Below are positions 6,283 to 8,785 of a stretch of DNA of 8,785 nt, in pieces. Source of the stretch: Halobacteriales archaeon QH_10_65_19 (GTDB lineage Archaea > Halobacteriota > Halobacteria > Halobacteriales > Haloarculaceae). The notes beneath the pieces were generated by a model. That model was not told the DNA's origin. It saw nothing but the letters and a program-made list of their open reading frames with translations, and did not search any database. The first letter of the stretch is position 1. Each line of letters begins with the position of its first letter. The translations under genes were made by a program, and so were the position numbers. The DNA lies in assembly GCA_003022085.1 (NCBI GenBank), contig PXQK01000092.1, positions 1 through 8,785 on the forward strand, read 5' to 3'.

Positions 6283-6999
6283 TCTCCTCGACCACCGTCG
6301 GGGAGTCGTTGGCTGGGTCGTTGACAGCCGTCGAGACGGGGTACGAGCGTATGCGTTCGGCCGGATACGGCTCCAGCAACGACTGTGCCTCCCCCGGGAA
6401 CCCCTGCAGCCACCGCTTTTCAGCGTCTTCGCGGAGGATCACAGCCATGCGGTGGTGGAGTGGCTCGATGTAGTGACGATGGTGAATGTCTCGACGACCT
6501 CGGTCCCGGGATCGGCCGCGCCGCCGTCACCGCTCCCGTTGCCGGTAAACGCGTCGAGGCCCGTCTGTGTCGTCGTCGGTTCCCACTGCGCCCAGAGCCC
6601 GGCCATCGCGAACGGCTCGTCGTCTGCCAGCGTCACCCGGTAGGGCTGTTTCCCGCTGCCGGTCTCGGTCCACTCGTAGAACCCGTCGGCGGGCACCAGA
6701 CACCGGCCGGCCGCCAGCGGCCCGTCTGCGTCCTGTTCGAACGCGTCCCTGAAGCTCGCTGTCTCCGAGAGCGTCTCCGCCCTGGCGTTGATGTGGCCGC
6801 CGTCGTCGCGGCTGTCTGCCCACGCTGGAACCAGTCCCCACTCCATGGACTGGAGCGTCCTGGGTTGGCCGTCGGTGATCACCGGGAGCGACTGGCTCGG
6901 CGCGGCGTTGTACCGTGGTTCGTACCCCTCGACGCCCTGGAGGTCGAACCGGTCGGCGAGGTCGTTCGGCGGGACAAAGAGGCTGTATCGGCCACACAT
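6269..6999 (-). CDS. SRAP (YedK/HMCES-type) abasic-site protein, frame broken near 6470
   Basis: SRAP proteins shield abasic sites in single-stranded DNA by forming a thiazolidine crosslink through Cys2. Seen: MCGRYSLF with Cys2, RYNAAPSQSLPV, EWGLVPAW, INARAET with Asn71, CLVPADGFYEW with Glu109, KQPYRVTL, AMAGLWAQWE and TFTIVTT. As read, the frame then ends at 6439 with nine foreign residues (186 aa). In the next frame, from about 6469 to a TGA at 6271-6269, follow IEPLHHRMAVILREDAEKRW and SYPVSTAVNDPANDSPTVVE, the normal family end with the catalytic HHRM histidine. The usual linker of about 5 residues (TTEPNDVVEPLHHRM-like) is missing, so a deletion of 3n+1 nt (about 13-16) is likely. Restored length would be about 245, normal for the family. 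The ATG at 6999 is supported by Cys2 and by a TATA box 27 nt upstream. Confidence 0.88.
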
Positions 7000-7020
7000 A
7001 TCTCGGGAAGGGCTGCCGTC

Positions 7021-7030
7021 GGTATAAATC
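7021..7030 (-). promoter_or_regulatory. TATA box of the SRAP gene
   Basis: The minus strand reads GATTTATACC, a strong TATA match centred about 27 nt before ATG 6999, so the transcript is predicted to be leaderless. Confidence 0.65.
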
Positions 7031-7121
7031 CGTTCACTGCGGCGACCCGTTGGCTCTCACCCACCGTTCACTCACGGACCCGGCGGTAGCGCGCGAGGTA
7101 CTCGCTCGCACCCTCCTACAG

Positions 7122-7133
7122 GCCTCTAGAGGC
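7122..7133. promoter_or_regulatory. 12-bp perfect palindrome followed by an AT-rich box
   Basis: GCCTCTAGAGGC is its own reverse complement and is directly followed by TATATCTAT. It lies about 130 bp before the lipoprotein start and in the divergent region with the SRAP gene. An operator role is inferred. The rest of 7031-7260 holds promoter-like AT-rich sequence and no convincing gene. Confidence 0.3.
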
Positions 7134-7212
7134 TATATCTATCACGGAGGATGTCTTCTTCCGCCGATTCTTCCGTTGGTTGTGTTTTCAGAGATCTGCA
7201 CGGTCAAAGGGC

Positions 7213-7254
7213 TCTTTATGTCTTTGGAAGATATATGCTGCTGGCCATGGAAGG
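7213..7254 (+). promoter_or_regulatory. Promoter and ribosome-binding site of the lipoprotein gene
   Basis: TCTTTATG (7213-7220) could be the TATA box, giving a leader of some 15-20 nt with GGAAGG at 7249-7254, 6 nt before ATG 7261. An ATATATG box at 7231-7237 would instead give a leaderless start. The GGAAGG motif favours ATG 7261 over the in-frame ATG at 7180. Confidence 0.45.
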
Positions 7255-7260
7255 AATGGT

Positions 7261-7794
7261 ATGGATCGCCGCAAGTTCCTCGCTACGACCGGGATCGGTC
7301 TTGTGACTCCTCTTGTCGGGTGTCTCAGTGGCACGACCGCTGATCAGACCACTACCCCCGATCGGTCGTCGACACCGAGTGATCCGACCGAGGATTCGGA
7401 TGGCACCCACCATCTCTTTGTCGAGAATCATACCGACACGACTGAAGCCGCGCGGCTCAGAGTCGTTCGTGAGGACGGTGCTACCCTTGTCGATGGTCGA
7501 TACGAACTGCCAGACGGGCGTGGGGTCAAATTTGAGGACATCGCCGCTTGGGGCACCACCCACACGGTCGAACTAGCCATCGACGGTGAGGACATGGTCA
7601 CGCTGGAATGGCACACTAGGGAGTGTGGCCCGGACTCCGAGGCTCCAGACGGATCACGAAACGGGGCTGTGCGGGTCAAGAATGGCTCCGATGGCGCCGA
7701 GCACCGAGTCTCCTTTGTGATGGACCAGTGTGACGCCCTGTATGCCCCGGGAGTTCCGATCGGACCTGCCAAAGGCTTCCGACTAGACGAGTGA
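7261..7794 (+). CDS. Tat-exported lipoprotein of unknown function
   Basis: A 177-residue protein with a haloarchaeal Tat lipoprotein signal: twin-arginine MDRRKFLATTG (1-11), hydrophobic core GIGLVTPLV, lipobox LVGC (18-21) with Cys21 as the lipid-modified first residue. A Thr/Ser/Asp-rich linker (22-48) follows, typical of surface proteins held off the membrane. The domain from 50 on (HHLFVENHTDTTEAARLRVV) alternates beta strands, suggesting an immunoglobulin-like or similar sandwich; Cys122 and Cys157 could form a disulfide outside the cell. It would sit on the outer face of the cytoplasmic membrane. I do not recognise the family and infer no substrate. Base composition here is visibly lower in GC than in neighbours such as purA, which with its lone position hints at accessory or transferred DNA. 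The start is chosen by the signal peptide and ribosome-binding site. Confidence 0.8.
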   Translation: MDRRKFLATTGIGLVTPLVGCLSGTTADQTTTPDRSSTPSDPTEDSDGTHHLFVENHTDTTEAARLRVVREDGATLVDGRYELPDGRGVKFEDIAAWGTTHTVELAIDGEDMVTLEWHTRECGPDSEAPDGSRNGAVRVKNGSDGAEHRVSFVMDQCDALYAPGVPIGPAKGFRLDE

Positions 7795-7797
7795 ACC

Positions 7798-8088
7798 CGA
7801 GAACGGAGGCAAAGACGCGTATGACGGCCTACACAGTAGTCCACCGCGATAGTGTCTGCTGCATACACGCCCTGGATCTTGCACGAGCCGTTATACCAGT
7901 CTTCAGACACTCTGGCTGTTTCACTGCGTTCGGTAAGAGCCTTGTTGCGAGTCCTGTACAGTATCGACATTCCAAGGGCTGAAACAGGGGTCCGTGACGA
8001 CCCTGGGGTAAAGGGTGACGCACGACCCTATCACAGAACGCCGGTCCGAGCCGCGAGACTAAGAGGGAGGCCGCCGTACGTCGCCGTG
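7798..8088. other. 291-bp stretch without a convincing gene
   Basis: Short open frames exist on both strands, but none has a start signal, the acidic composition of its neighbours or a family I recognise. It contains two copies of ACGACCCT (7997-8004 and 8022-8029), two of GTGACG (7994-7999 and 8015-8020) and a small hairpin ACCCT/AGGGT (8000-8016). Base composition at 7800-7980 is closer to the lipoprotein gene than to the core genes. It may be decayed accessory DNA plus the promoter of the next gene. Confidence 0.4.
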
Positions 8089-8469
8089 ATGGCTGGCGAT
8101 CCATCGTTCGTGATCCCCCGGCATCCCGAGCGGACGTATCCGTACAGCGGGGGTGTCGAGTACAAGGGTGAGACTATCTTCCGGCTGATACCGTCCGGAG
8201 ACCGCTCGAACAGGGACCTCGACAGCCTCGTTGTGACGGTGCTAGAACGCGGTCCCTACCGCTACGGCGACTTCCTGAACCTCCCGATGCCGCTGTACCT
8301 CGTCCGCGACGAGGAGACCCGCGACGTGTTCCGGCTCTCTGTGCGGGACGGCGAGATCCGGCTGCACGTCCTGCCCGACACCGGGTCCGATGGACTGCGT
8401 GCGATCTACGAGCGGATCGACAACCGCACGGACGCAGGCTGGCGCGTCTCCTGTGAAACAAGCGAGTGA
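8089..8469 (+). CDS. Conserved-looking haloarchaeal hypothetical protein
   Basis: A 126-residue acidic protein without signal peptide or membrane segment. Order: MAGDPSFVIPRHPERTYPYS (extended, Pro-rich), GGVEYKGETIFRLIPSGDRS, then LDSLVVTVLERGPYRYGDFL, LPMPLYLVRDEETRDVFRLS, DGEIRLHVLPDTGSDGLRAI and a final helix. The middle reads as a compact beta-rich domain (residues 45-96) and feels like a conserved halophile family, but I cannot name it and propose no function. ATG 8089 is chosen because the frame upstream (from 7852) crosses non-coding-looking sequence and because MAGDPSF is a sensible start; the in-frame GTG 8083 is an alternative. A weak AT-poor box (ACTAAGA, near 8058-8064) lies about 27 nt upstream. 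Confidence 0.75.
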   Translation: MAGDPSFVIPRHPERTYPYSGGVEYKGETIFRLIPSGDRSNRDLDSLVVTVLERGPYRYGDFLNLPMPLYLVRDEETRDVFRLSVRDGEIRLHVLPDTGSDGLRAIYERIDNRTDAGWRVSCETSE

Positions 8470-8490
8470 TCGTCGCCGAAAACCGTGTGT

Positions 8491-8516
8491 CGAGGTTGTG
8501 TGCCGAGGTTGTGTGC
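8491..8516. repeat. Two exact 13-bp tandem copies
   Basis: CGAGGTTGTGTGC occurs at 8491-8503 and again at 8504-8516, preceded by GTGTGT (8485-8490), which resembles the end of the unit. It sits between the hypothetical gene and the TATA-like box of the next small ORF. Confidence 0.7.
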
Positions 8517-8530
8517 TGCGTCCGAGGCTG

Positions 8531-8538
8531 GGTTTTAA
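8531..8538 (+). promoter_or_regulatory. Possible TATA box before the small membrane ORF
   Basis: GGTTTTAA in GC-rich surroundings, about 45 nt before GTG 8581. It would start transcription near 8560 and leave a leader of about 20 nt. Confidence 0.35.
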
Positions 8539-8580
8539 CTCCTTCGGCGTCATTGCCACGCTCGCGCTGAGCGTCTCTTC

Positions 8581-8712
8581 GTGTTGAGCGTGTTCGTGTT
8601 CCCGAGTCTCCTGGCGCTGTGGGCCCGGCTGACCGACGCTGCGGTGGCGACACACGCCGGACGTGTCGACCGGGACCCGGTGGACGAGGTAGACGAAAAG
8701 CGGGCCAGTTAA
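8581..8712 (+). CDS. Very small putative membrane protein
   Basis: From GTG 8581 the frame encodes 43 residues: a hydrophobic N-terminus (VFVFPSLLALWARL), then a polar, acidic tail (TDAAVATHAGRVDRDPVDEV, DEKRAS) ending in TAA 8710-8712. One membrane-spanning helix with a charged cytoplasmic or surface tail fits. It is below usual annotation limits. The preceding bases in the other frame (8540-8575) read NSFGVIATLALSV, which would extend the hydrophobic stretch smoothly if one C were missing at about 8575; no start codon fits that longer version well. Support is the composition of the tail and the tight 11-nt tail-to-tail gap to the next gene. The start is uncertain and the function unknown. 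Confidence 0.5.
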   Translation: MLSVFVFPSLLALWARLTDAAVATHAGRVDRDPVDEVDEKRAS

Positions 8713-8723
8713 CCCCGAGACGG

Positions 8724-8785
8724 TTAATCAGGAAGCTCTGCCAACACCTCGTCTACCACCTCCTGGCGGTCCGTCGCTGCGAACG
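8724..8785 (-). CDS. C-terminus of a gene entering from the right edge
   Basis: The minus strand reads FAATDRQEVVDEVLAELPD and then TAA (8726-8724). It is acidic, ends in a helix and is typical of a haloarchaeal C-terminus. The other two minus frames hit stops within it. Too short to assign a family; the start lies outside the window. Convergent with the small membrane ORF. Confidence 0.55.
   Translation of the reverse strand, partial: FAATDRQEVVDEVLAELPD

Noticed and set aside
7151..7306. 51-codon frame starting right after a perfect GGAGG at 7146-7150
   Set aside because: The GGAGG touches the ATG with no spacing, and the frame overlaps the signal peptide of the lipoprotein gene in another frame.
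7428..7970. 180-codon minus frame over the lipoprotein gene and the following spacer, as a possible transposase remnant
   Set aside because: No recognisable transposase motif, no terminal repeats; most of it is antisense to the lipoprotein gene.
7970..7991. TTCCA...GAAACAGGGGT resembling an archaeal origin recognition box
   Set aside because: The spacing between the two halves is wrong, there is one copy only, and no orc1/cdc6 gene or AT-rich unwinding region is present.

Overview
The window is chromosomal DNA from a haloarchaeon (class Halobacteria). The evidence is high GC, proteins rich in Asp/Glu, AT-rich TATA-like boxes about 27-30 nt before start codons that leave little or no leader, a Tat-type lipoprotein signal, and several proteins I recognise as haloarchaeal families. 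I cannot name the genus.

Layout, left to right. (1) The 3' end of a plus-strand gene of a conserved haloarchaeal family with a nuclease-like but degenerate C-terminal domain, followed by a strong hairpin and a roughly 127-bp imperfect palindrome that fills the gap to the convergent gene. (2) A small winged-helix regulator (minus) divergent from purA, adenylosuccinate synthase (plus), across a 323-bp region that holds their promoters and two inverted repeats. (3) Two minus-strand genes, an alpha/beta hydrolase and a DUF5787-type protein that looks like a PD-(D/E)XK nuclease with a C-terminal cysteine cluster. (4) A PspA/IM30 (Vipp1-like) coiled-coil gene (plus), an unrecognised downstream partner gene (plus) and an SRAP/YedK-type abasic-site protein (minus); all three have broken reading frames. 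(5) A more AT-rich accessory stretch with a Tat lipoprotein gene. (6) A conserved-looking hypothetical protein, a very small membrane-protein ORF, and the last codons of a minus-strand gene cut by the window edge.

Only purA is a core metabolic gene. The rest suggests regulation (wHTH protein), envelope stress (PspA) and DNA maintenance (SRAP, the nuclease-like DUF5787 protein), but nothing shows that they act as one pathway. I see no transposase, CRISPR array, tRNA or rRNA. I did not find a convincing new multi-gene system. The best leads are the palindromic element at 742-868, the operator-like repeat between TATA box and start codon of the regulator, the nuclease reading of DUF5787, and the cluster of frame breaks at about 5578, 6067 and 6470 (possibly also 8575), which are either local gene decay or indel errors in the assembly.
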